A stretch of DNA of 13,731 bases from an uncultured beta proteobacterium (lineage in GTDB: Bacteria; Pseudomonadota; Gammaproteobacteria; Burkholderiales; Burkholderiaceae_C), in the NCBI GenBank assembly GCA_903958915.1, contig CAJBVC010000867.1:1-13731 (forward strand). Direction: 5' to 3'. The notes beneath the pieces are model-generated. The model ran no database searches. It had not been told where the DNA came from and worked only from the letters and a program-made list of their open reading frames with translations. Made by a program: the position numbers and the translations under genes. Shown one piece after another: positions 6,527 to 13,731 of the stretch (positions within the stretch are counted from its first letter, which is position 1; the number at the start of each line of letters is the position of its first letter).

Positions 6527-7845
6527 ATTAGGCACAGCGTGCGCCGTTTTGCATCTGGCAGCCGATTGAGCATTGCGCCGTGAGTGCGCACTGAATGCTC
6601 GACGGCTTCCAAAGGTGTTCGGCCGTTCAGGCCATCGTGCGGGGAAGCGTTGTAGACAGCAATGGCGGCCTCCAGCAACTCCTCGATTTCATTCAATGAG
6701 ACTTGTAATCTGGCATTGCCCTTGGGGTCAGACAAGATGCGACGGATGTCTTTGGGGTGGGAGCCGGTGTAGCCCGGCAGGCCGCTTGAAAGATTGGCCG
6801 CAACGGAGCCGAAGAAACGCTCAATATACGGGCGACCGTCGGGAGTGTGCGGCGCGCCGGCCTCGATCATGCAGCCAATGAATTCGGCAAGGGCGTGGCG
6901 CACATCGCTGGACAAGTTGGCCTTGGCATTGTCGAGCTTGAACCATTGCCAGGTGGCGTAGCCCAGTTCGGGCAACTTGTCTGAAGGAAATCCTCCCAAA
7001 GGACCATAACTTACCCCGGGCAGCGTGAACACCATAGGGCGATGCGGCTCCAGAGCGGCTTCGATGGTGCGGATCACGTCGTAGCGGTTGTACTCGCGGT
7101 TGAGCGAAACGTGATAGCCCAGGACGGCACGGCTCCATACGTCAATGATTGCCAACAGCCAAATCCGCTCGATTTCGAATTGCTGCTCAAAGCCCAATGG
7201 ATCTTTGACCGTCACCTTGAGGCGAAGATCGAGTCGGTGTCCATCGAATTCGACGACATTGAGAAAATGTGTCGCCGCCGGTGCTCCGAGTTGATCAGCA
7301 TCGGCAGGCAACCCTTTCAAATGACTGGCACCTGCCAGATGCGATGCGCGACCGAAACCATCCAGGCACTCGCGACGCAGGCTCGCTGATAGGGCGCGAA
7401 TGGCCATACGGTCGGTGTTGAATGGATACTCGTGCGCACTGATATTCAACTTGCGGCACTCGCTCTGAAAGCTGGCGTGGGCATGCTTTAGATTGAGCAG
7501 TCGGGTGCGTAGCTCTCCGTCCGTGCTGATTTGGGTGACGGTGATGCGCTTGCGCGTGACCTGCTCCTTGAGCCAATGGCTCAATTCTGGGTGGGCTTGT
7601 AGCAAAAGTCCAAAGGCACCAGCAGCAGCGCCAAAGCCACTCGCGCTGATGGCCGTGAATGGACGCACACGGTCATAGACAGCGACACGGGCATAGCGAA
7701 CCAGTGCACGATATCCGAATGGTCGTCCGTCGACATGGGTTTCGTTGCAGCGCTCGATCAATCGGTACAGTTGTCGGCGGTTGACTCTGGTTTGCGCTTC
7801 AATACTTTTGAGGGTTTCTCCGCCAACGTGGCTATTTTTGCCCAA
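6496..7845 (-). pseudogene. TniA/TnsB-like DDE transposase, truncated at both ends
   Basis: A 449-codon minus-strand frame whose genuine part is 6527-7829. It starts in a helix-turn-helix region (TLKSIEAQTRVNRRQLYRLI) and contains a full retroviral-integrase-type core: Asp201 in VVEFDGHRLDL, IIDVWSRAVLGYH, Asp305 in FKLDNAKANL and Glu342 in RPYIERFFGS. A Mu-type C-terminal part (VYNASPHDGLNGRTPLEAVE) follows. This is the rve/Mu-type family of Tn7-like and Tn402/Tn5053-like transposons. Such proteins are normally over 550 aa, so the N-terminal DNA-binding domain and the C-terminal partner-binding tail are lost. The only start (TTG, 7845) and first five codons come from the 5-kb transposon repeat; the last nine codons and stop come from the IS1071 repeat. 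No TniB/TnsC or TniQ gene remains. Not expected to transpose anything. Confidence 0.8.
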
Positions 7846-7865
7846 GCCCCAAAAAAGTAAAGTTA
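7830..7865 (+). repeat. 5-kb transposon, left 36-bp terminal inverted repeat
   Basis: This is identical, in inverted orientation, to 12859-12894. The outer half is GGCTATTTTTGCCCAAG and the inner half is the Tn3-like A-rich stretch ending GTAAAGTTA. The next base inside differs between the two ends, and the outer flanks diverge after one chance match. It supplies the TTG start of the chimeric DDE frame. Confidence 0.88.
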
Positions 7866-7953
7866 ACCAAATCCCCGCTGCATTGAGGCTCCTGGGCGAA
7901 CGCGACGCGCTGGTTCATCCGTGTTCTCGGCATTCGCCAATATTGGCCCTCCT

Positions 7954-9666
7954 TCATGCCCGGGCCGCAAACGCATCCCCAATCTGTCTGGCCCGCTTGA
8001 CTTCGTCGGAGTGCAGGTAAATCGAGGTTGTGGCAACCGACGAATGCCGCAGATTGTCGCGCACGGTGGTTAGCTCGGCACCGCGCACCAGCGCATGTGT
8101 GGCATGAGTGTGCCTCATCCAATGGGGACTTGCCCTGCACAGCTTTTCCGCTGTAGCCGGGGATTCCTTTTCAATGACCCTCGCCACGGTCAGGAAGAAT
8201 CTCTTCATCAACGCCCAAACCCTGGTGGAGGTGATCCCCGACTTGCTGTCGGGGTCGCCAAGATCAGCAATCAGCGGCGTTTTGGGCTTCCAGTGCGCAG
8301 GCGTAATGGGCAGGCCACGCTGCATCAACGAATGATCCAGAGCGGATTTGGCCAGCGGCGGTAATGCCACTTTGCCGGCTTTTTTGCCTTTGCCGACCAA
8401 CTTCAACCAGTGGTCGCCGTGCGCATCCGTTTCAATCTGGCCGAGTGTGGCACCGACCAGCTCACTGACCCGCAGGCCCGTGGCATAGGCGAAGTCGAGC
8501 ACAAAGCGCAGGCGCTGCGCGGCGGGCAAGTGCCAACCGTGGGAATACTCCAGGCTATCGGCAACCGCGCGAATGATGGACCATTCCCCTTCGGTAAACA
8601 CACGACCGGTATCCATGGGCGCGGCGTGTGACGCGCCTTTGACTTTGATTCCAGAGAAGGGGTTGGCCAGAACGTAGCGCTGCTCGATCAGCCAGCGGTA
8701 CATGGCGCCGATCACCGCCAACGCATAGGCCACCGACCGTGGCGCCAAGCTACCCACGAAGGGCTTCCAATCCGGTGATGTCCTGGCCTGTGACGGGCCT
8801 ATCCAGCGCCTGGCGGGCGTCGGGTGGCGCAGAAACGCCCGGTAGGCAATGGCGTCTTCGGTGTTTAGGGACGACAAAGCCTTCTTGCGCTCAAGGATGG
8901 CCCACAGAATCAGGCGCTCGGCCTCTTTGCGGTAAGCCCGCTGGGTGGCGGCTGACTCGTGCAAACTCAGCCAGGCTTGGACAGCTTCATAGTCATTGGT
9001 CGAATTCAGTGTGCAAGTGGCTTCTGGTGCCCTGAAGCTCCCCCTGGAGCCGTCGACCTCTTCTGGCACCACCAGTAGCTCCCAGGGCACAAGCTCCTGC
9101 TGGGCATCGCGCACGACCAAGGCCCTGGCGCGCTCAACCAATTGCGGGTGTTCGGCAAAGAAAGCCTCGATCTGTTTGGCACTAGTCACTCCCAGCCCAG
9201 GTACAGCCGCCCACCAGCGCCGCCGTCGCGGCACGCGCACGGTCAAATCGGCCATGGTCTTGATGCCGTGGACATTCAATGCGCGCACGCAGCGCTCCGA
9301 GAGCCACAGGCTGATGTCATCGGTGATCTTTGGCGTGGGCACAGGCATGCCTCGCAGTCGCTCGATTGCGGCCAGCGCCGCACGGGCATGCTGGCAGCGG
9401 TCGGATTCTGGCTGCTCAAACACTACAGCCAGGTCCTCACGGTTACGTTGGCGCGCGAACAAGGCCAGGCGACGGCGAATTTGACCCAGCAGGCCGCGTG
9501 AAGACTGGCCACTGAGCTTTCGGTCACCTAGGTACTGGGCAATGGCCGCGCGCGACGACAACCCCTCGTACCAGGCACGCAGGGCAGCAAGCTGCGCCGA
9601 ATCAGGAAATCCGTCCCCCGGTACGGGTGTTGGATCGGCTGGCAAGGTTTTCACGTACTTTTGCAT
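7954..9666 (-). CDS. Tyrosine recombinase, probable cointegrate resolvase
   Basis: This 570-aa site-specific recombinase should resolve cointegrates made by the neighbouring TnpA at a site between the two genes. Residues about 1-100 form an extra N-terminal region (AQLAALRAWYEGLSSRAAIA and on) resembling the DUF3701 domain of large phage-type integrases. A helix-hairpin-helix-like VPGLGVTSAKQIEAFF follows at 155-170. The SAM-like core-binding domain (DYEAVQAWLSLHESAATQRA) spans about 225-335. The catalytic domain has Arg399 (YATGLRVSEL), Lys426 (VGKGKK), His515 and Arg518 (HWMRHTHAT), His541 (LRHSS) and nucleophile Tyr550 (TSIYLH), so the full set is present. Ordinary XerC/D proteins have about 300 aa. 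The ATG at 9666 has no clear ribosome binding site. It is transcribed away from tnpA, ending 88 bp inside the left repeat. Confidence 0.88.
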   Translation of the reverse strand: MQKYVKTLPADPTPVPGDGFPDSAQLAALRAWYEGLSSRAAIAQYLGDRKLSGQSSRGLLGQIRRRLALFARQRNREDLAVVFEQPESDRCQHARAALAAIERLRGMPVPTPKITDDISLWLSERCVRALNVHGIKTMADLTVRVPRRRRWWAAVPGLGVTSAKQIEAFFAEHPQLVERARALVVRDAQQELVPWELLVVPEEVDGSRGSFRAPEATCTLNSTNDYEAVQAWLSLHESAATQRAYRKEAERLILWAILERKKALSSLNTEDAIAYRAFLRHPTPARRWIGPSQARTSPDWKPFVGSLAPRSVAYALAVIGAMYRWLIEQRYVLANPFSGIKVKGASHAAPMDTGRVFTEGEWSIIRAVADSLEYSHGWHLPAAQRLRFVLDFAYATGLRVSELVGATLGQIETDAHGDHWLKLVGKGKKAGKVALPPLAKSALDHSLMQRGLPITPAHWKPKTPLIADLGDPDSKSGITSTRVWALMKRFFLTVARVIEKESPATAEKLCRASPHWMRHTHATHALVRGAELTTVRDNLRHSSVATTSIYLHSDEVKRARQIGDAFAARA

Positions 9667-9768
9667 GTTGCCAGTTTATCAGTGCACTGTATCTATTTTG
9701 ATAATTAAGGTTATCTCAATGGACTGTACATTTCAAGCCCACTTTTTCATTCATTTTTTGCAAACCCA
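9667..9768. promoter_or_regulatory. Divergent promoter region and putative resolution site
   Basis: The 102 bp between the recombinase and tnpA starts hold several symmetric elements. CAGTGCACTG (9680-9689) is a perfect 10-bp palindrome. TTGATAA (9698-9704) and TTATCTCAA (9711-9719) form an imperfect inverted pair around a 6-bp spacer, the layout of a tyrosine-recombinase core. TGCACTGTATCT (9683-9694) and TGGACTGTACAT (9720-9731) are direct repeats agreeing at 9 of 12 positions. Inverted core repeats plus accessory direct repeats are known from the Tn4430 TnpI site. No recombination site for this protein is known to me, so the assignment is inference from layout. Promoters for both genes must also be here, but no strong -35/-10 pair was found. 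Confidence 0.5.
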
Positions 9769-12700
9769 ATGCCGCCAACCCAATCGCACCGTCTCAATAT
9801 CCTCTCGCAACCAGAGATCAACGACCTCTACAACCTGCCTCAGTTTGATGATGAAGATCGGCAGTATTACTTTGTGATGAGCGACGCTGAGCAAGCCAGC
9901 GTTGGGCTGCGCCGGCCGTCAGCAGGCATCTTTCAGGCACTTGAATTAGGGTATTTCAAGGCCAAAAGGCAATTCTTTTCTTTTGAGCTTGCCTGCGTCA
10001 TGGATGACCTGCACCATCTGGCTCGGCGTCACTTCGTTGGCGTCAATGTCCGCACCCTGTCAGTACCATCCAAACCGACCAGGTTACTGATCCGCCAAGC
10101 CATCCTGTCATTGACGGGTTATCGCGATTGCGATACTTCTGCCAAGCATGATCTGGTCATGCGGATGCAGCGTACCGCTGCATTATCTATTCAGCCGGTG
10201 TTCATTTTGCGCGAGGCGTTTCAGCATCTCGCAAACCACCGGTGCGTGGCACCACGGTACAGCACGCTACAGGATATGGTGGGCCGCGTCGTGGCGGGCG
10301 AAGGCGAGCGCGTCACCCAACTGCTGGCACTGCATGCACTGCCGTCTGTCATTGAGCATCTGGATAAATTGTTGGATGGCGACGCGCAGACCATGAGCAT
10401 TCGCGCTATCAAGCGTGAGCCGAAGAATTTCAGCTGGACAGAACTGAAGGCTGAAGTGCAGCGGCGCTCAACATTCGCGCCACTTCATGAATTTGCCCAT
10501 TCCTTTTTGAACCTGGCGGGCCTGTCATACGAAAGCGGCAAGTACTATGCGTCGCTCGTCAAGTTTTACACCCTCTACAAGCTGCAGCGCATGGACAAGG
10601 GAGCCGCAAGGCTCTACCTGCTGTGCTTCGCCCTGCACCGGTTCCGGCAAATCAATGACAACCTGATTGAAGCCTTCATTTACCTGGTTGGCCAGTTCGA
10701 GAAGCACGCCAAATTGGTATCCAATGAGGCCAGACAAAAAGCGCTTGAAGGGGCCAGCTCCAATTTGCAAGCGGCAGGTGAGGTGCTGGGGCTCTTTGTA
10801 GACGATTCAATCCCCGGCGACTGCCCGTTTGTCGACGTTCAGCAGCGGGCCTTTGCCATCCTTGAGCCTCAAACCTTCAAAGACGTGTCGAACTACCTGC
10901 GCAATGTCGCCTTTGACCAGATGTCCCATGAATGGGACTACCTGTCGAAGATCTCCATGACGATCAAGCGTAATTTACGCCCTCTGTTTTGTGAACTGAA
11001 TTTCTCGGGCCGGGTGGAGGAAGCACCATTGGCCAATGCCATCACCGTTTTACAAAAGCTGTTGGGCCAAGACCTGTCGCTGCAGAAGGCTGACTTGGCA
11101 CTCTTTCCGACGGCGTTGATCCCCAAGAGTCACAACCGTTATCTGTACCGCAATGCTGATGCGACCGATAGAGCGGCCAAAGTCCTGGACCTGGATCGTT
11201 ACGAATTCCTGATCTACCGCCTGCTACGCAGCGCGTTGGAGTCGGGTGACATGTTTGTCAACCATAGCCATGAATTTCGCCGCTTCGAAGACGATCTGAT
11301 CAGCGATGAGCGCTGGAAAGACAAGGAAGCCTTGCTGGCCGAGATCGGTCTGCCCATCCTGCTAGCACCCATCCAAGACACGTTGGCCGAGTTTCGCCGC
11401 GCCTTGGACGCTAAGTACGCCGAGGTGAACCAACGCATTGCCGATGGCGTCAACCAGCACATAAAGGTCCAAGGCCAAGGCGAGAAGAAGCGGTGGACGC
11501 TGATTTACCCCACTGCGAAAGAGTCCACCAATCACCCGTTTTACGGCCAGTTGCCAAGCATCTCCATCGCCGACTTGCTTCGCTTCGTCGCCAAAGACAC
11601 CGGATTTTTGGAGGCATTCACCCATGTGCTTGACCGCAACGTCAAGCAAACGCACGATGCGCGCGAACTGCTAGCCTGCGTTGTCGCGTTCGGCACCAAC
11701 ATGGGTCTGGGAAAAATGGCTGAAGTGTCAGGCATGAGCTATGCGTCATTGGCGACAACCGCTCGGAATTTTTTGCGCCCAGAAACCCTACACGCGGCCA
11801 ACGACGCTATCTCCAATACGACCGCCAAACTGCCCGCGTTTGAGCTGTTCAATATCCGAGACGAAGTGCACTCCAGCAGTGACGGCCAGCGCATGGAGGC
11901 GCAAATAGAGACGTTCAACGCGCGCTATTCGCCAAAATATTTTGGGTTGGACAAGGGGGTCAGCTCCTACACTGTGGTTGCCAACCATGTGCCGATCAAC
12001 GCACGCGTCATTGGTACACACGAGCACGAAAGTCATTACGTCTTCGATCTGCTCTACAACAACACCTCGGACATTCAGCCAACGCGCCATTCCACGGATA
12101 CGCATGGCACAAACCAGATCAATTTCTGGTCCCTTCTGACCGTTGGCTGTGCCTTTGCGCCGCGTTACAAGAACTTGCGCAAGAAGACAGCTTCTCTGGT
12201 CAGCTTTGATTCGCCCAGCAAATTCCCTGAGGACTCGCTGATAAAGCCTTCCAGCCAGGCGGACGAAGATTTGGTCATCCGTGAATGGTCCACCGTGCAA
12301 CGCATCATGGCATCGATGGTGCAAAAAGACACGACCCAGGCCACCATCGTGCGCAAGCTCAGCAGCTATGCTCGCCAAAATCAGACCAAGCAGGCCCTTT
12401 GGGAGCTGGACAATATATGCCGCTCCCTGTACATCCTGAACTTCATCGACGACGTCGACTTGCGTCAAAGTGTGCAGCGTGCCCTCAATCGCGGCGAAGC
12501 CTACCATCGGTTCCGCAGGGCGGTCGCGTTTGTCAATGGCGGCAAATTCAGAGTGCAAACAGAAACCGAGCAGCAAATCTGGAACGACTGCTCGCGCCTG
12601 ATCGCCAACGCCGTCATCTACTACAACACAAAACTGCTCTCGGCGGTGTATCAGCAAAAGCTGGCCGCTGGCGACCGGGAGGCGGTGGCGTTCATTCGAG

Positions 12701-12861
12701 GGATGTCGCCAGTTGCATGGCAGCATGTCAATCTGTTTGGTTCGTTCGAGTTTGGTGACGAAGACCCCATCGTCGACATGCAGGCCCTGGCCGCCCACTA
12801 TGCTGATTCAGCCTTTTGGCACCAGGCCACCCAAGTCCCGCCAGGCGAAGCGTTCGACTAA
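9769..12861 (+). CDS. tnpA: Tn3-family transposase TnpA of the 5-kb transposon
   Basis: This 1030-aa DDE transposase should bind the 36-bp terminal repeats and carry out replicative transposition. The N-terminal DNA-binding region (about residues 8-170) starts LNILSQPEINDLYNLPQFDD and has LELGYFKAKRQFFSFE, the pattern of the Tn3 branch that uses tyrosine recombinases. The catalytic residues are Asp705 (SSSDGQRMEA, codon at 11881), Asp777 (RHSTDTHGT) and Glu910 (LNRGEAYHRF), followed by RLIANAVIYYNT. The middle region is all helical in character, as in the family. It is unlike the IS1071 TnpA except at the catalytic motifs. The ATG at 9769 has no clear ribosome binding site, but homology begins almost at once. 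The TAA stop (12859-12861) lies inside the right terminal repeat. Intact. Confidence 0.92.
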   Translation: MPPTQSHRLNILSQPEINDLYNLPQFDDEDRQYYFVMSDAEQASVGLRRPSAGIFQALELGYFKAKRQFFSFELACVMDDLHHLARRHFVGVNVRTLSVPSKPTRLLIRQAILSLTGYRDCDTSAKHDLVMRMQRTAALSIQPVFILREAFQHLANHRCVAPRYSTLQDMVGRVVAGEGERVTQLLALHALPSVIEHLDKLLDGDAQTMSIRAIKREPKNFSWTELKAEVQRRSTFAPLHEFAHSFLNLAGLSYESGKYYASLVKFYTLYKLQRMDKGAARLYLLCFALHRFRQINDNLIEAFIYLVGQFEKHAKLVSNEARQKALEGASSNLQAAGEVLGLFVDDSIPGDCPFVDVQQRAFAILEPQTFKDVSNYLRNVAFDQMSHEWDYLSKISMTIKRNLRPLFCELNFSGRVEEAPLANAITVLQKLLGQDLSLQKADLALFPTALIPKSHNRYLYRNADATDRAAKVLDLDRYEFLIYRLLRSALESGDMFVNHSHEFRRFEDDLISDERWKDKEALLAEIGLPILLAPIQDTLAEFRRALDAKYAEVNQRIADGVNQHIKVQGQGEKKRWTLIYPTAKESTNHPFYGQLPSISIADLLRFVAKDTGFLEAFTHVLDRNVKQTHDARELLACVVAFGTNMGLGKMAEVSGMSYASLATTARNFLRPETLHAANDAISNTTAKLPAFELFNIRDEVHSSSDGQRMEAQIETFNARYSPKYFGLDKGVSSYTVVANHVPINARVIGTHEHESHYVFDLLYNNTSDIQPTRHSTDTHGTNQINFWSLLTVGCAFAPRYKNLRKKTASLVSFDSPSKFPEDSLIKPSSQADEDLVIREWSTVQRIMASMVQKDTTQATIVRKLSSYARQNQTKQALWELDNICRSLYILNFIDDVDLRQSVQRALNRGEAYHRFRRAVAFVNGGKFRVQTETEQQIWNDCSRLIANAVIYYNTKLLSAVYQQKLAAGDREAVAFIRGMSPVAWQHVNLFGSFEFGDEDPIVDMQALAAHYADSAFWHQATQVPPGEAFD

Positions 12862-12894
12862 CTTTACTTTTTTGGGGCTTGGGCAAAAATAGCC
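12859..12894 (-). repeat. 5-kb transposon, right 36-bp terminal inverted repeat
   Basis: This is the inverted copy of 7830-7865 with 36 of 36 positions identical. Its inner end overlaps the tnpA stop codon, so coding sequence and transposon end are fused without any spacer. Confidence 0.88.
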
Positions 12895-13179
12895 AATATC
12901 ATCGCCGGATTCCCGACATTCGCGGTCGGCTCTTGCGTGCCCATTCCTGCCGGTGGTAAGTGGGAGGACCCGCCATTCGTGGTGGTGGTCCGGGAGGCCA
13001 AAGCAGCCGGTCGGATGGCAAGGACCACAACCTTGACCCGACGGACTCCAGTGCAGCGTATCCCGACGGTCGCGGATGTCCGGTAGCTGGAGGCGTGCGT
13101 TTGAGCTTGCATCGGATGCTTTGTGTATGTCGTCCGTCGTTAGTTACTCAAACAACAAGTCACGCAAATGGCCTGAGCC
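12895..13179. other. Spacer between transposon and chemotaxis gene
   Basis: These 285 bp hold no gene I can support. A plus-strand frame is open from the transposon end to TAG at 13084 and would read IIAGFPTFAVGSCVPIPAGG and then KWEDPPFVVVVREAKAAG. It has GC-rich third positions but no start codon, so it could be the 3' end of a host gene cut by the transposon, or chance. It carries no continuation of the DDE transposase found left of the transposon. No strong terminator hairpin was seen behind the chemotaxis gene. Confidence 0.4.
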
Positions 13180-13731
13180 TCAAAACGTCTCCCAGTCGTC
13201 ATCACGGCCAACTGGCTTGGCGTTGGCCTGCCCGACGGGCTCGGGCAGTGACGGGGGTCTTGCTGGCTGTGGCTTGGCCTTTACACTGGTTGCCCGATGG
13301 GGCGCGACGTTTGCGAGCCGTGGTGCGGGGGATGGTCGACCAATTGCAGGGCGCGGCGGAGTCACTGTACTACTGTTTCGTAGCGTTTTGGATGGTCCTG
13401 CATTGGCTTGACTGCTCCCTAGCTGGAAGATTGCAACTATCTGTACGAGGTCGTTGGCCTGGGTGTTGAGGCTACCGGTGGCAGCAGCCATTTCTTCGAC
13501 AAGCGCAGCATTTTGCTGGGTCGCTTGGTCCATATTGTTGACCGCCTGTCCAACTTGCTCGAAACCCGTCGTCTGCTCCGAGTTGGCTGCGCTGATTTCA
13601 CCCATTATGTCGGTGAGCCGTTTGATGCTGCTGACAACTTCCGTCATGGTGTTGCCAGCATTTTCAACGAGCGTGTTTCCATGCTCCACGCGCTCCACGC
13701 TTGCATTGATGAGGCTCTTGATTTCCTTGGC
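13180..13731 (-). CDS. Methyl-accepting chemotaxis protein, C-terminal part
   Basis: The last 183 codons of a chemoreceptor gene whose 5' part lies beyond the right edge; the frame is open to base 13731. The sequence holds the end of the cytoplasmic coiled-coil signalling domain with the C-terminal methylation helix: IKRLTDIMGEISAANSEQTT, then GFEQVGQAVNNMDQATQQNA and ALVEEMAAATGSLNTQAND. A proline- and alanine-rich linker of about 65 residues follows, and the protein ends in DDDWETF. The terminal xWETF pentapeptide is the known docking site for the CheR methyltransferase and CheB methylesterase in receptors such as Tar and Tsr, so this receptor is probably of the adaptable, high-abundance type. 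Sensor domain, HAMP and ligand cannot be judged. Stop is TGA at 13180-13182. Confidence 0.9.
   Translation of the reverse strand, partial: AKEIKSLINASVERVEHGNTLVENAGNTMTEVVSSIKRLTDIMGEISAANSEQTTGFEQVGQAVNNMDQATQQNAALVEEMAAATGSLNTQANDLVQIVAIFQLGSSQANAGPSKTLRNSSTVTPPRPAIGRPSPAPRLANVAPHRATSVKAKPQPARPPSLPEPVGQANAKPVGRDDDWETF

Larger units (their letters stand above)
7830..12894. mobile_element. Tn3-family transposon with tyrosine recombinase, complete
   Basis: This 5065-bp unit is bounded by 36-bp perfect inverted repeats starting GGCTATTTTTGCCC and carries two divergent genes: a Tn3-type transposase (rightward) and a large tyrosine recombinase (leftward). A 102-bp intergenic space separates them. 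Tn3-family transposons resolved by tyrosine recombinases are known (Tn4430 with TnpI, Tn4651 with TnpS/TnpT), and the N-terminus of this TnpA resembles that branch. The ends begin GGCT and not the usual GGGG, though the inner half (GCCCCAAAAAAGTAAAGTTA) has the usual Tn3 pattern. The flanks AACGT and AATAT are not a 5-bp target duplication, so one side has been rearranged since insertion. There is no passenger gene. I do not recognise it as a named element. Confidence 0.82.

Noticed and set aside
11788..12798. 336-codon minus frame antisense to the 5-kb transposon tnpA
   Set aside because: Covers the opposite strand of the catalytic domain; explained by codon bias of tnpA, no domain seen.
12864..13112. 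82-codon minus frame spanning the right transposon end
   Set aside because: Ends in the terminal repeat, low-complexity Thr/Ala/Arg composition, and does not resemble the missing N-terminus of the DDE transposase.
13140..13182. GGCCTGAGCC as a terminator for the chemoreceptor gene
   Set aside because: Stem of only three to four pairs with no following T-run.
1..13731. CRISPR array, tRNA or rRNA genes, toxin-antitoxin or defence genes, integron cassettes
   Set aside because: No regularly spaced repeats, no tRNA-like cloverleaf ends and no such protein motifs were seen on either strand.

Overview
The window looks like a piece of a betaproteobacterial chromosome or large replicon, most likely Burkholderiales/Comamonadaceae. 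This is an inference from four things: high-GC coding with Comamonas-type codon use, a glutaryl-CoA dehydrogenase divergent from a LysR regulator, an IS1071 element, and a chemotaxis receptor tail ending in DWETF. Only four stretches look like ordinary host sequence: gcdH (796-1989, minus), its divergent LysR-type regulator (2247-3152, plus), a stub of a CaiB-type CoA-transferase gene downstream of gcdH (716-799, minus), and the 3' end of a methyl-accepting chemotaxis protein gene running off the right edge (13180-13731, minus). Almost everything else is mobile DNA or debris from it.

Left flank (1-795): a short hydrophobic open frame at the edge, then a broken IS6-type transposase start (206-322), about 190 bp of AT-rich DNA with no recognisable gene (323-514), the C-terminal tail of an IS630-type transposase (517-675), and the CoA-transferase stub. 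The stub's ATG overlaps the gcdH stop, so gcdH was probably the first gene of a gcdH-CoA-transferase operon that insertion sequences later destroyed.

Central mobile block (about 3178-12894): (i) a 126-bp remnant of a tyrosine recombinase; (ii) a complete IS1071-like Tn3-family element, 3324-6526, about 3.2 kb, encoding only a TnpA; (iii) 1.3 kb of a TniA/TnsB-like DDE transposase gene (6527-7829) cut at both ends; (iv) a complete second Tn3-family transposon, 7830-12894 (5065 bp), with 36-bp perfect terminal inverted repeats, a divergent pair made of a 570-aa tyrosine recombinase and a 1030-aa Tn3-type TnpA, and a 102-bp intergenic region that probably holds the resolution site and both promoters. 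Neither Tn3-family element has a 5-bp target duplication, so both junctions were probably reshaped by recombination or adjacent deletion.

The most notable structure is the DDE fragment: its only available start codon lies in the terminal repeat of the 5-kb transposon and its stop codon in the terminal repeat of IS1071. No passenger, resistance, catabolic, defence or CRISPR genes were found. The best candidate for something little described is the 5-kb Tn3-family transposon with its large recombinase and putative resolution site.
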